DNA from: Bacillota bacterium
GTDB taxonomy: Bacteria; Bacillota; Clostridia; Clostridiales; Caloramatoraceae
DNA length: 33,267 bases
Assembly (NCBI GenBank): GCA_023415335.1
Contig: JAEZLD010000154.1
Coordinates: forward strand, 1 to 33,267
Direction of reading: 5' to 3'
Both the position numbers and the translations under genes were made by a program. Positions 22,024 through 30,742 of the stretch are shown piece after piece. The notes beneath the pieces were generated by a model that worked only from the letters and a program-made list of their open reading frames with translations, ran no database searches and had not been told where the DNA came from. Positions within the stretch are counted from its first letter, which is position 1. Each line of letters opens with the position of its first letter.

Positions 22024-22851
22024 TTACACTTCCAATACATATTTTTTTATAGCTTTTGCAACCCCATCATTATCATTGGTATCTGTAATGTAGTCAGCTT
22101 TGCTTTTCAGCTGCTCAGTAGCATTTCCCATAGCAATTCCCATACCTGCATATTCAATCATACTCGTGTCGTTCTCGTTATCTCCAAAGCACATAATCTG
22201 AGATTTTTCTATCCCATAAAATTTTGCCAGCATACTTACTGAATTCCCTTTAGATACCCCTGGAGACATTATCTCTATGTTATTATTCCATGATGACATT
22301 ATGGAAACATCACACTGTTTTTCTATAGCCCTCCTAAGCCCTGCAAGAGCTTCATACCTTTCGGTACTGATGACTATTTTTATAATATCTTCTCCGTAAT
22401 ACTCCAATATTTCCTGAAAGCTTTTTCCAGTATCTATAGATATTTTCCCATTCTGAGGAAAGTATTCGTTCCTGTCAGAATAAAACCTCGTAGCCATAGT
22501 CATAACTTCAGAAATAATATGGCTGGTGGTATAATAGCTGGCCCATAATCCATAAGACTTCACTAAACTGGTTATCTCATTGATTCTCTCTAATCCCAGT
22601 TTATTTTCATATATTATTTTATTCGTTTTCTTATCCTTTATATATGCTCCATTAGATGCTATAACAGGAACATCCGTGCCCAAAAGGCTGGCATAGTAGT
22701 CCGCTGATGCAAAAAGCCTTCCTGTGCATACTGCCAGAATAACACCTCTGTCTGCAGCCTTATGTAATATGGATTTAGTATAGGTTGTAATTTCTTTATC
22801 TGATGTTAAAAGTGTTCCGTCCATATCCATTGCTATAAGTTTGTAGTTCAT
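22024..22851 (-). CDS. Cof-type HAD-superfamily phosphatase
   Basis: This 275-aa HAD hydrolase is of the Cof (type IIB) group, which dephosphorylates small metabolites such as sugar phosphates or flavin precursors. Motif I is DMDGTLL (residues 8-14, nucleophile D8), motif II is in AVCTGR (about 40-45), the lysine is in SKGNSV (about 201), and motif IV is GDNENDTSMI (about 220-229). The cap domain is inserted between motifs II and III. AAGGTGATAAA precedes the ATG. It is followed at once by trmL. The substrate cannot be predicted. Confidence 0.92.
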   Translation of the reverse strand: MNYKLIAMDMDGTLLTSDKEITTYTKSILHKAADRGVILAVCTGRLFASADYYASLLGTDVPVIASNGAYIKDKKTNKIIYENKLGLERINEITSLVKSYGLWASYYTTSHIISEVMTMATRFYSDRNEYFPQNGKISIDTGKSFQEILEYYGEDIIKIVISTERYEALAGLRRAIEKQCDVSIMSSWNNNIEIMSPGVSKGNSVSMLAKFYGIEKSQIMCFGDNENDTSMIEYAGMGIAMGNATEQLKSKADYITDTNDNDGVAKAIKKYVLEV

Positions 22852-22919
22852 TTTATCACCTTTTTATCATATTCCTCGTAAATCATCCTCTATAATCTTA
22901 CCATAGGTAACCTGTTTTC

Positions 22920-23612
22920 TCAATTTTTTAGCTCATCAACATATTCCACGTTGAATCTTCTGTTATACCTGGTCAGCACCCTTATAAATCTTCTTCCAAA
23001 CACAGCTGCAAAAAAAACATTGCCTATGGCATGAATAGTGTCCTGTGAAAAGCTTAAAACAAAGGATGCAACAATTGTCTTAAGGCTTATAGGGCTAATG
23101 TATGCAACCACATACCACATATTCAGTATAACACCATATATATAGCCCCAAAGTCCACACAGCGTAATAAACACTATATTCTGCAGTTTAGATTCCCTTT
23201 TTTTTAAAAGTCCGAAGAAAAAACCGCAGGCACCCCAGCCTAGCATCTGCCACAGAGTCCATGGACCCTGCCCAAGAAAAAAATTGGATATGAATGCAGA
23301 CATTGCACCAACCATAAAACCATTAACAGGTCCCATTACATACCCAGAGACGGCTACTATAAAGGTTGTTGGCTGAAGCCCGGGAATTCCTACAAAGGGA
23401 ACCCTGGCTACCCCACCTATAGCCGACAATGTAGCTATGGATGCCATTTCCTTTGCGTCAACGGCTTTAGCTTCAAAAATAACTACGAATAGTAAAATCA
23501 GAAGCACTGCCCCAATGGTTCCTGCCTTGTTCAGTCCTATATGAAGCTTTGTCATTAGTACAACTGCTGCGGCAAAAGCAACAGTAAAAATATATGGTAA
23601 ATATTTTCTCAT
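22920..23612 (-). CDS. ECF transporter S component (substrate-binding), probably for cobalamin or a precursor
   Basis: This 230-aa integral membrane protein has about six hydrophobic segments and the ECF S-component arrangement, including the PTTFIVAVSGYVMGPVNGF region and GPWTLWQMLGWG. S components give ECF importers their vitamin specificity. The start at 23612 is set by an ATGA overlap with the stop of the fused ATPase gene and by GAAGGTGA just upstream. It is the last gene of a T-AA-S operon behind a cobalamin riboswitch, so vitamin B12 or a corrinoid is the likely substrate (CbrT-like role). A different S-component ligand is possible, because the riboswitch is the only specific clue. Confidence 0.82.
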   Translation of the reverse strand: MRKYLPYIFTVAFAAAVVLMTKLHIGLNKAGTIGAVLLILLFVVIFEAKAVDAKEMASIATLSAIGGVARVPFVGIPGLQPTTFIVAVSGYVMGPVNGFMVGAMSAFISNFFLGQGPWTLWQMLGWGACGFFFGLLKKRESKLQNIVFITLCGLWGYIYGVILNMWYVVAYISPISLKTIVASFVLSFSQDTIHAIGNVFFAAVFGRRFIRVLTRYNRRFNVEYVDELKN

Positions 23613-25234
23613 TTTATCACCTTCAAGCATTGGATAGCTTCAGAGGTTTTTACAATGCTGCAAAGTCCTCTGAAAACCTTGGCGGCCTGGGGGGAATAAT
23701 ATATAGCGTCCTTCACCATATTCCTGCATTCTCCTGACGCAATTATGCTGCCATCAAACATAAGCGCTATGTTATCAGTATAGTCAGCAGCAAAATCCAC
23801 ATCATGGGTTATAAGCACCACGGATGTACCAGAGTCACAAAGACTTCTTAGATACCCTCCAAGACTCTCCTTGCTATCCCAGTCCATGCCTCTTGTGGGT
23901 TCATCTAATATAAGTATCTCTGGGCTGGCAATTATTGTACAAGCTAGAGCAGTCCTCTGCTTCTCGCCTCCGCTTAAATCCCTTGGATTTTTCTCCTTAA
24001 GTCCCATAAGGTCCATTCTGTCAAGCATGTGATTAACCCTATCCACATCAAATTCCCCTATGTTCCTCAAGGTATAAGCTACCTCATCAAAAACAGTGTC
24101 TCTTCCAAGGTAGTCGTTAGGATTCTGTGACAGGTACCCTATTGTTTTCACTCTTTCAACAGTTTCCATTGACTTTATATTCTTACCATTTACTTTTACC
24201 TGCCCCCTATAACCATCTATTAATCCCGACACTATTTTGAACAGCGTGCTTTTCCCTGCCCCATTCTCTCCCATTATGGTTAGGAATTCTCCTTTATTCA
24301 AGGTAAGGTTTACATTCTTCAAAAGGCTGGTGTTTTTTTCGTATTCAAAGCTAAGTCCCGTTATCTGCAGCACAGGGCAGCTATCCTTCAGATTATTTTC
24401 AGGAGAGTTTATGGTTGAGTAGTCATAGTCCAATATCATAGAACGTGCTTCCTTAACGTTGAGGGGTATATGCTCCCATTGCGCACTACGGAACATATAC
24501 GGGATAACCGGAAGGAAGCATCTTTTAGTAATGGAATGCGGAATGCTTAAGGCTGTTCCTTCTTCAATAATTCTACCCTCCTCCATGAATACTATCCTGT
24601 CTGCAATTTCAAAGCACTTATCCAGCCTCTGCTCTGCCATAATGACTGTCTTACCCATATCCCTGTTAAGTCTGGAGATGCAGTTTATAACCTCCTCTGC
24701 AGCTATGGGGTCCAGCTGTGATATAGGCTCATCAAATATTATTATTTCAGGATCCATTGCTATTACAGAGCCAATTGCCAGCTTCTGCTTTTCACCACCT
24801 GATATATTCATGGTGGACCTTTCTTTTATATTCTGCAGATTAAGGAAGGATATGACCTCTGAAACATTTCTTTTCATCTTTTTCATGTCTGTATTAAGGT
24901 TTTCCAAACCAAATGCCAGCTCTCTTTCAACGTCCTGGAGAACTATCTGTTTCTCCGGGTGCTGATATACCATTCCAACTCTTGATGCAATATCCCTGCG
25001 GCTGCTATCTCTAAGTTTTTTTCCCCACAGGTATACTTCACCGCTAATCTTTCCTCCATAGTAATCAGGAACCAGCTTGTTAATAAGCCTAAGAAGAGTG
25101 GACTTCCCACAGCCCGAGGGTCCTGCAAGAAGCAAAAGCTCCCCCTGCTTTATTGAAAGATTTATGTTCTCAATAGAAGGCCTGCTGCTTTCAGGATACC
25201 AATAGGTCACATTTTCAATTTTTACTGCTTCCAT
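23609..25234 (-). CDS. ECF transporter ATPase, two ABC domains fused in one chain
   Basis: This 541-aa protein contains two complete ABC ATPase domains, equivalent to EcfA1 and EcfA2 joined head to tail. Domain 1 has Walker A GPSGCGKST (about residues 38-46), signature ISGGEKQ and Walker B IIIFDEP. Domain 2, from about residue 280, has Walker A GENGAGKST, signature LSGGEKQ and Walker B ILILDEP. The start at 25234 is chosen because GGAGGTG lies 5 nt upstream; an in-frame upstream start at 25273 lacks a site and lies inside the T gene. It overlaps the T gene by 20 nt and the S gene by 4 nt, showing tight coupling. It powers the vitamin importer. Confidence 0.92.
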   Translation of the reverse strand: MEAVKIENVTYWYPESSRPSIENINLSIKQGELLLLAGPSGCGKSTLLRLINKLVPDYYGGKISGEVYLWGKKLRDSSRRDIASRVGMVYQHPEKQIVLQDVERELAFGLENLNTDMKKMKRNVSEVISFLNLQNIKERSTMNISGGEKQKLAIGSVIAMDPEIIIFDEPISQLDPIAAEEVINCISRLNRDMGKTVIMAEQRLDKCFEIADRIVFMEEGRIIEEGTALSIPHSITKRCFLPVIPYMFRSAQWEHIPLNVKEARSMILDYDYSTINSPENNLKDSCPVLQITGLSFEYEKNTSLLKNVNLTLNKGEFLTIMGENGAGKSTLFKIVSGLIDGYRGQVKVNGKNIKSMETVERVKTIGYLSQNPNDYLGRDTVFDEVAYTLRNIGEFDVDRVNHMLDRMDLMGLKEKNPRDLSGGEKQRTALACTIIASPEILILDEPTRGMDWDSKESLGGYLRSLCDSGTSVVLITHDVDFAADYTDNIALMFDGSIIASGECRNMVKDAIYYSPQAAKVFRGLCSIVKTSEAIQCLKVIK

Positions 25235-26108
25235 GCTTCCACCTCCAATTGACTGCTGCAGGTATCCCTCCAAGTACTACATAAGCCAAAGCTATAAATG
25301 ATAATTGTCTAAAAGGGTTATCTATATTCGGATAATAGTTCATTGAATTGTTCCCCCCAGCTTGTATTACAGTAAACAGAATTAACTCTAACAGAAATAA
25401 TATTGTAAATGCAATGTCCACCCTAGACAAGCTTTCCTTAAAATATGTACTTCTTTTGCCTGAACCATAACCCCTGGAGTACATTGATTCAGCCATATCG
25501 CCTGCATCCTCAAGACATCCCATAAAAAGTATGGTAACGACATTCCCCTGATTCTTCATTCTCTTTAGAAACTTTTTTTCCTTTATGCTGCTGCCCCTTA
25601 TCATCTCTGCATCTATGATACATCTGCAGGAATTAAGTATCAGTGGAAAAAGCCTTAGGGTCATGCTCATAAGCAGGGCAGATTTTCCCATGAACTTTGA
25701 AAAAAAGCTGAAGGTTCTGTCCGGATGCAGAATCATATTAGAAAGGCCTATCACCAATGTTATTCCGTATAGCCTAAGAGCCATAGCAACCCCATATACT
25801 AAAGCTTCAAGGGTAACATAAAGCCTGATATCCTTAACATACAGCAGCACAGTGTTTCCGTTATGGTTTACCAGTGGATTTGCAATAATTATAAAAATTG
25901 CCGCTACTAAAAGGTATTTGGTGATTCCAAAAACCTGATTTAAGCATCCATCAAGATATGAGAGCAGCGTCACCCATCCAATAAGTATAGCAATATATAT
26001 GGGATTGTTAAGAAGCAGCATGCTTCCCCCATAAAATACTATCAGCATAAGGGCTACAGCAGGATGGAGCCTTTGCAGGAATGTATTCCTATTTGTATAA
26101 AAAACCAT
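25215..26108 (-). CDS. ecfT: ECF transporter transmembrane component EcfT
   Basis: This 297-aa membrane protein of the EcfT family couples the ATPases to the S component. It has about five or six hydrophobic segments. Its long cytoplasmic coupling region carries two short x-R-G motifs (AEMIRGS, about residues 168-174, and MYSRGYG, about 208-214), as expected for T proteins that contact each ATPase domain. GGAGAG lies 8 nt before the ATG. It is the first gene after the cobalamin riboswitch, and its end overlaps the start of the fused ATPase gene. Confidence 0.92.
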   Translation of the reverse strand: MVFYTNRNTFLQRLHPAVALMLIVFYGGSMLLLNNPIYIAILIGWVTLLSYLDGCLNQVFGITKYLLVAAIFIIIANPLVNHNGNTVLLYVKDIRLYVTLEALVYGVAMALRLYGITLVIGLSNMILHPDRTFSFFSKFMGKSALLMSMTLRLFPLILNSCRCIIDAEMIRGSSIKEKKFLKRMKNQGNVVTILFMGCLEDAGDMAESMYSRGYGSGKRSTYFKESLSRVDIAFTILFLLELILFTVIQAGGNNSMNYYPNIDNPFRQLSFIALAYVVLGGIPAAVNWRWKHGSSKN

Positions 26109-26171
26109 TATTATCTCTCCTACAATCCTTCCCCATGTATATTCATCATGGGACTATTACCTAAATAGGCA

Positions 26172-26201
26172 TAAAAAATAAGGCTCTAAAAGGGCCTCAT
26201 T
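26172..26201 (-). terminator. Terminator, expression platform of the cobalamin riboswitch
   Basis: AATGAGGC pairs with GCCTTATT (one mismatch) around a 9-nt loop, followed by TTTTTTAT on the minus strand. It lies between the aptamer and ecfT, so binding of cobalamin probably stops transcription here. Confidence 0.75.
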
Positions 26202-26241
26202 ATCAAATAATGCATACCCCTCCCTCCGAAGGTAACATAGG

Positions 26242-26393
26242 ACAATCTGGCAGGTTTCCTGGCTTGCGCTTAAGCTTACTCCCTAGCCTTCCCTTTAGGT
26301 GGCTATTTAGGTTTCATAACGCATACAGTAGCGGGGGCTGCAACGGATTCCAACCGTTTTCCCTTTTACCCCTATAGTAGGGCACCAAAATGT
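26242..26393 (-). promoter_or_regulatory. Cobalamin riboswitch upstream of the ECF operon
   Basis: On the minus strand the class-I-like cobalamin features occur in order: GGTGCC (26381-26386), AAAGGGAA, GCAGCCCCCGCTACTGT, and the B12 box AAGCCAGGAAACCTGCC (26249-26265). P1 closes between 26385-26393 and 26242-26250. It predicts repression of the transporter when the cobalamin level is high. Confidence 0.95.
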
Positions 26394-26419
26394 CTGCTTT
26401 TTTAATTTTTTCTTTTTAT

Positions 26420-26448
26420 ATTATAACATTTACAAGTCATGCATTCAA
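26420..26448 (-). promoter_or_regulatory. Promoter for the cobalamin-controlled ECF operon
   Basis: On the minus strand, TTGAAT (26443-26448) and TATAAT (26420-26425) are 17 nt apart, placing the start about 20 nt before the riboswitch. The 158 nt between this and the divergent thiT promoter holds no gene or motif I can support. Confidence 0.7.
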
Positions 26449-26606
26449 TTTTTGTAACATAATAATAATTCTTTAATATCATTATATGAATTACAACACT
26501 ATGGCATAATTCATTTAACCTTACTGGATAGACGTCCTTAATGCTTTATTTATTATATTTTAGTCTATTACATTTATTTAATTTATATTCCCACATTATA
26601 TTACTC

Positions 26607-26635
26607 TTGTAATCACTATGTATATAGAGTATTAT
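26607..26635 (+). promoter_or_regulatory. Promoter for thiT
   Basis: TTGTAA (26607-26612) and TATTAT (26630-26635) are separated by 17 nt, placing the start about 13 nt before the TPP aptamer. Confidence 0.6.
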
Positions 26636-26654
26636 AATTATGAAATAAATATAA

Positions 26655-26769
26655 TGTCGCTAGGGGAGCGTTAGCTGAGAGGAAGATTTTAGATCTTCGA
26701 CCCTCTGAACTTGAATTGGGTAATTCCAACGAAGGGAAGCATAAGTACCCTTCTCCTATATTTGCGACA
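26655..26769 (+). promoter_or_regulatory. TPP (thi-box) riboswitch upstream of thiT
   Basis: Conserved elements are CTGAGAGG (from 26675), ACCCTCTGAACTTGAAT, and TTCCAACGAAGGGAAG. P1 is closed by TGTCGC (26655-26660) and GCGACA (26764-26769), with TAGGGGAG/CTCCTA extending it. The ribosome-binding site AGGAGGAG starts at 26771, right after P1, and no terminator is visible, so control is probably translational. Confidence 0.93.
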
Positions 26770-26785
26770 AAGGAGGAGTTTTTTT

Positions 26786-27442
26786 ATGTCTATTTTCAAT
26801 TACTTAAAGGATGTGTTCTCAGAGGTATCTGATATATCCATCCAGTCTTGGGCCTGCATGATAGGTCTCATTGCAGCTGCGCTGCTTTTATCAAGGGTAT
26901 TCTCCAAGAAAAAAAGGATTAACACAAGGACCTTAACCTATGGAAGCATATGCATCGCCTTATCCTTTATTCTTTCCTATATAAAGTTCTACCATTGGCC
27001 TCAAGGAGGCTCCATAACAGCAGGAAGCATGCTGCCACTCATTATATTTGCATTTATATTCGGGCCTGTCCCTGGAATACTGGCAGGAATGGTTTATGGA
27101 ATGCTCCAGCTTATACAGGACCCATATATACTACAGATTGTACAGGTTATCTTTGATTATCCTCTGGCATTTGGTGCCATTGGTATTGCAGGCTATTTTA
27201 AAAACAATTTCACCTTTGCCGTTATAGCGGCAGGTTTAGGAAGACTATTCTTTGCATTCCTGTCAGGAATATTTTTCTTTACAAGCTATGCAACAGCAGC
27301 AGGCATGAATCCACTGGTATATTCCATAGCTGTAAATGGAACCAATATCGGTGTAGAGATAATAATATGTCTTGTAATAAGTGCCGTACCACAGCTTAGA
27401 CCTGCCATAGCCCGAATAAAGCATCAGGCACTGGCAAACTGA
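26786..27442 (+). CDS. thiT: Thiamine ECF transporter S component ThiT
   Basis: ThiT is the membrane S component that binds thiamine and docks on an ECF energy module. The start at 26786 is set by AGGAGGAG 8 nt upstream (218 aa); an open frame further upstream runs through the riboswitch and is not coding. There is an N-terminal hydrophobic segment (about 20-40) and then the ThiT core. The family motif FYHWPQGGSITAGSMLPLI (about residues 73-91) is well conserved. GPVPGILAGMVYGMLQLI and a Tyr/Trp-rich region follow. A TPP riboswitch upstream supports thiamine as substrate. It has no T or A gene of its own here and must use an energy module from elsewhere, possibly the adjacent one. Confidence 0.94.
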   Translation: MSIFNYLKDVFSEVSDISIQSWACMIGLIAAALLLSRVFSKKKRINTRTLTYGSICIALSFILSYIKFYHWPQGGSITAGSMLPLIIFAFIFGPVPGILAGMVYGMLQLIQDPYILQIVQVIFDYPLAFGAIGIAGYFKNNFTFAVIAAGLGRLFFAFLSGIFFFTSYATAAGMNPLVYSIAVNGTNIGVEIIICLVISAVPQLRPAIARIKHQALAN

Positions 27443-27456
27443 GATTAAGTAAAAGC

Positions 27457-27488
27457 CCTGCAGTCTGTTTAAGCCTGCAGGTTTTTTT
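27457..27488 (+). terminator. Terminator of thiT
   Basis: CCTGCAG pairs with CTGCAGG around an 11-nt loop and is followed by seven T (27482-27488). It overlaps the end of the convergent methyltransferase gene by 2 nt. Confidence 0.9.
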
Positions 27489-28413
27489 ACTCATTATTCC
27501 TTTTTACAATAGTAACATATCTTTTAAAATCACCCTTGGAAACCTGACAGCAATCCATCATCTGGAATTTCATATCCATCAAAGCTGCTGACATGTCCTT
27601 TATGCTTACTATGATTACCTCATCTGCAATTCTTCCTGCACTTTCAACAATTCCCAGCTGCCTCTCCTCAGATGTTTCAGACATGATTCCATAGGGCAGG
27701 TCTATAATAGCCACATCATAATGTCCTTCAATTTCATGAATATTATTCTTGGCAACAACATCGGGATAGCCAAAATAGCTGAGGTTTTCTCTTGCACCCC
27801 TTACCACCTTGTAATTTATGTCACTGCCGATAATGTGGGCTCCCATAGATACCCCCTCAAGCACCACTGTGCCAATACCACAACAGGGATCAATGATTTT
27901 TCTTTCCAAATGTGGTCCTGCTGCAATATTTACTACTGCCCTGGCAAATATAGATGGTAAGGAGTTGCTATATTTCCTGGGCTTTTGGTCGTGCCTGTGC
28001 CATATACCACTACTCTTAAGATATTCCCCTAAGTACCATATACCATTAAGACAGGTGATACCAAGAATTATCTTGGGATTATGTACATCAGCCTGGCCTA
28101 TAATCTCATAGCCTATTACATATTCTGCCCTTCTCTTTTCTTCAAAATCCAGTTTATCGATTACATCAGCATACTTAACCTTAAAGCTCTCAAAGCTTAA
28201 GCCCGCGCTGATAACATTATTCACAAGCTCCTCTAAGGAGTTTCCCTGAAGTATAATCCTGATGCAGTACTTTACAAAAGGACTCCTTTTTACATCCACA
28301 TATTCATCTGTAAAAAGATATTTATCTGAGGGCTGGCTTCCAAAAAGATACCTTCCCTCAAGCATACAAAGCTGCTCATCTCCTGAGGTATATTTGAACT
28401 TATATAAGTACAT
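27487..28413 (-). CDS. TRM11-like RNA/DNA methyltransferase
   Basis: This 308-aa protein has a C-terminal Rossmann-type S-adenosylmethionine methyltransferase domain (about residues 145-300). Motif I is DPCCGIGTVVLEG (about 174-186), followed by GSDIN, and the catalytic motif IV is DLPYG (about 236-240), the D/N-PPY-type loop of N-methylating enzymes. The N-terminal half resembles the THUMP-containing or THUMP-derived region of TRM11/tRNA guanosine N2-methyltransferases, but this is less certain. GGAGG precedes the ATG by about 7 nt. It stands alone with a good promoter. A tRNA guanosine N2-methyltransferase is the likeliest role; the exact target is not readable. Confidence 0.82.
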   Translation of the reverse strand: MYLYKFKYTSGDEQLCMLEGRYLFGSQPSDKYLFTDEYVDVKRSPFVKYCIRIILQGNSLEELVNNVISAGLSFESFKVKYADVIDKLDFEEKRRAEYVIGYEIIGQADVHNPKIILGITCLNGIWYLGEYLKSSGIWHRHDQKPRKYSNSLPSIFARAVVNIAAGPHLERKIIDPCCGIGTVVLEGVSMGAHIIGSDINYKVVRGARENLSYFGYPDVVAKNNIHEIEGHYDVAIIDLPYGIMSETSEERQLGIVESAGRIADEVIIVSIKDMSAALMDMKFQMMDCCQVSKGDFKRYVTIVKRNNE

Positions 28414-28445
28414 CCTTTTACCTCCAGATACAATAATATAATCCT

Positions 28446-28473
28446 ATTATAACAGACCCATCCCTTCCGTCAA
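28446..28473 (-). promoter_or_regulatory. Promoter for the TRM11-like gene
   Basis: On the minus strand, TTGACG (28468-28473), a 16-nt spacer ending TGT, and TATAAT (28446-28451) form a near-consensus extended promoter, 33 nt before the ATG. Confidence 0.7.
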
Positions 28474-28705
28474 AGGTACAGGGACTGTTAAGTTATTATT
28501 TTCTATCAAAGCATTTATTTTATAAAATAGCAAATAAAGCTTTCGCTCTCATCCTGGTCCAGCAGACTTTTTCCTCACTGCTATATTTTATAGATATCCT
28601 TTCTTTTTGCACAGTGATGTATCCCTGAAATCCTTGTACTTATTCACCTTATATATATTACAGCTTAACAACCTATACACTACTCAATAAAGATAACATT
28701 TAAAA
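28474..28705. other. Non-coding stretch, nothing recognised
   Basis: Within the 364-nt gap between the permease and methyltransferase genes this AT-rich part shows only an imperfect distant inverted repeat (TATAAAATAGCA near 28531 with TGCTATATTTTATA near 28579). I see no RNA gene, riboswitch or credible open frame. Confidence 0.5.
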
Positions 28706-28752
28706 GCCTCCTTACTATTGGTATTCATAAATAATTGACAACAGTAGGAGGC
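28706..28752 (-). terminator. Terminator of the BceAB-type operon
   Basis: On the minus strand, GCCTCCTACTGTTG (28739-28752) pairs with CAATAGTAAGGAGGC (28706-28720), with one bulge and one mismatch, followed by TTTTAA. It lies 26 nt after the permease stop. Confidence 0.75.
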
Positions 28753-28777
28753 TGCATATATTTATTCTTCTGCTTCT

Positions 28778-30742
28778 CTAAATCTTCCTTCCCCTGCTTA
28801 AAATCACGTTACGTTTAGCATTTTGATAAGTAATTGTAAAATATAATCCATATAGAGAAATCAGTACAATGGCTATTACTACTGAATTGTAAATTGCAGT
28901 GCTGAACATTTTCTCAAAGCCAATTAATGTAAAAAGTCTTCCGCTGACAATTCCAGTAAGAATACCCACTAATACTGGTAGAATAAACGGTAATATAAAA
29001 AAAGCAAAAATCTGATAAAATAAAGTCTGACATTGTCCTCTCTCATCTACCCCTATCTGATTGAGCACTTCATAGCGCCATCTATCATTTTGTACACTGG
29101 ACAATGTTTTCAAGGAAAGCATTGCAAGAGCCATACATATAAACACAGTCGCAGCAAACATCATTCCAACTGCCAGAACACCAGCCCTGGAATTTAAATC
29201 AAGTCTTGCATACTCACGTATACGATAGCTGCAGCGTTCGATACTATATCCTTGTTTAGTCATAACATCATAAGTAAGCCTTTCCTTAAGCTCTGCTGCA
29301 TCAAACTTCTTTTTGCTCAGCTGGTATACCACACACTGCTCTTTAGTTTTCATTCCCTCTGCTGCTTCGTCAGGAATTACGGCATAAAAGAATTCGTTAT
29401 TAAAAACAGGCACAGCCTTCGTTATACCTGCAAATGTATAGGTTCTTCCATTAAGCTCAGGCTCTATACCCTGAAAATCCTTTTCGTCTACACTGGAAGA
29501 GTTATTGATAATAAGATACCGATTTTCAAGATTTATTTTCTCAAATCCTGCTCTCTCAAGGAGGTCGTTGAAATCACTTAGTGAAATATATATATCTACA
29601 TATTCATCATACTGGCATTCACTTAAAGCTGTTCCAAGAGTATCCTCCCCACTGGTCAAGAGTCGGAACTCCTTTGCATTTGCTATATTGCTATATTCAT
29701 TTATTATCTTTTCACCTTGCTTTTTAGATATAGGCGAATTATCCTTGTCATCAAAATAGGCAGCAACATCAAATGGAAACGATTTTTCAAGTGTGTCTTT
29801 CATGCTGACTTTTACTAATAAAGAAACATTTGCCCCAATCACAGCAAAGGCTATAAGTACAGATAGCAGTCCCATCATTACCGAGTTAACACTCATTTTA
29901 CCGGACAGCTGGCGTAGAATAAATACATTTGTTCCCTTAGAGCATATTCTTTTACTGCATAATAGCAGGCTCCCAAGGCTTTGTGCTAAACCCATATGAA
30001 ATAAAAACATAAATACTGCCAGTATAAGCAGCCAAACGAAAATTACATTATCATAAGTAGGGTCTCCCAATAGAGAGCGCCTGAAAAACTCATATTCCTT
30101 TATTCCACAAAAAACAATAGCAATAAACGAAGTGATAGTTATAGCTACCCAAAGCAGCATATGCCTGGCTGACTTTTCCTGTTTTTCTCCATGAAGCAGA
30201 CTGTTAATGCTAACACGTCCAAGGTATACTACTGATGTCAGGGAAGAGATGATAAACATACCAATGCATATGACAAGGGTTACAGCAAGCCCCTTTGATG
30301 AATATGCAGAAAGCTCAATATCCATTTCCATCAGCTTCATTAGCAATGCCATTAGCCCCTGATAAATAAGCAAGCCTCCTGCAATGCCCGCCCCAAGTGC
30401 CATTGTTGATATAATCATAGTTTCACATAAAAACAATGTTAATATGTTTTTTCTGGTCATACCCAAAGTCATATACATACCGAATTCTCTTGTACGGAGC
30501 CTAAGCATAAATGATGTAGCATATCCCAGAACAAATGCAGTAACAGCAGCTACGAAGCCCGATACAGACAGAAGTATAGTGTCAAGCGAGCTGATACTCT
30601 CCGCAAGCTTTTGAAGCTGGCTGCTGTAAATAACATTACATATTGAAAACAGCATAGCTACGGAAAATGCTACTGTAACAAAGTAAATTAGGTAATTGCC
30701 TACCTGACGCCTCACATTACGTATAGCCAGCTTAGCGAACAT
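28778..30742 (-). CDS. BceB-type ABC transporter permease (FtsX fold, peptide antibiotic resistance)
   Basis: This 654-aa membrane protein has the BceB layout: ten predicted membrane segments with a large extracellular domain of about 200 residues between segments 7 and 8 (about 305-510). N-terminal KLAIRNVRRQ and the segment-2/3 region with GYATSFMLRLRTREFGMYMT are typical. BceAB transporters detect peptide antibiotics such as bacitracin or lantibiotics bound to lipid II-cycle intermediates and signal through the kinase. ATG 30742 is chosen (GGAGG 8 nt upstream); a GTG at 30751 is the alternative. It overlaps the end of the ATPase gene by 11 nt. Confidence 0.9.
   Translation of the reverse strand: MFAKLAIRNVRRQVGNYLIYFVTVAFSVAMLFSICNVIYSSQLQKLAESISSLDTILLSVSGFVAAVTAFVLGYATSFMLRLRTREFGMYMTLGMTRKNILTLFLCETMIISTMALGAGIAGGLLIYQGLMALLMKLMEMDIELSAYSSKGLAVTLVICIGMFIISSLTSVVYLGRVSINSLLHGEKQEKSARHMLLWVAITITSFIAIVFCGIKEYEFFRRSLLGDPTYDNVIFVWLLILAVFMFLFHMGLAQSLGSLLLCSKRICSKGTNVFILRQLSGKMSVNSVMMGLLSVLIAFAVIGANVSLLVKVSMKDTLEKSFPFDVAAYFDDKDNSPISKKQGEKIINEYSNIANAKEFRLLTSGEDTLGTALSECQYDEYVDIYISLSDFNDLLERAGFEKINLENRYLIINNSSSVDEKDFQGIEPELNGRTYTFAGITKAVPVFNNEFFYAVIPDEAAEGMKTKEQCVVYQLSKKKFDAAELKERLTYDVMTKQGYSIERCSYRIREYARLDLNSRAGVLAVGMMFAATVFICMALAMLSLKTLSSVQNDRWRYEVLNQIGVDERGQCQTLFYQIFAFFILPFILPVLVGILTGIVSGRLFTLIGFEKMFSTAIYNSVVIAIVLISLYGLYFTITYQNAKRNVILSRGRKI

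Noticed and set aside
26711..26785. N-terminal extension of thiT into the riboswitch
   Set aside because: The strong AGGAGGAG site precedes ATG 26786, and the extension lies in the TPP aptamer.
28474..28705. Possible small RNA or hidden gene in the gap upstream of the permease terminator
   Set aside because: Only a distant imperfect inverted repeat is present; no promoter-terminator pair or coding signal supports it.
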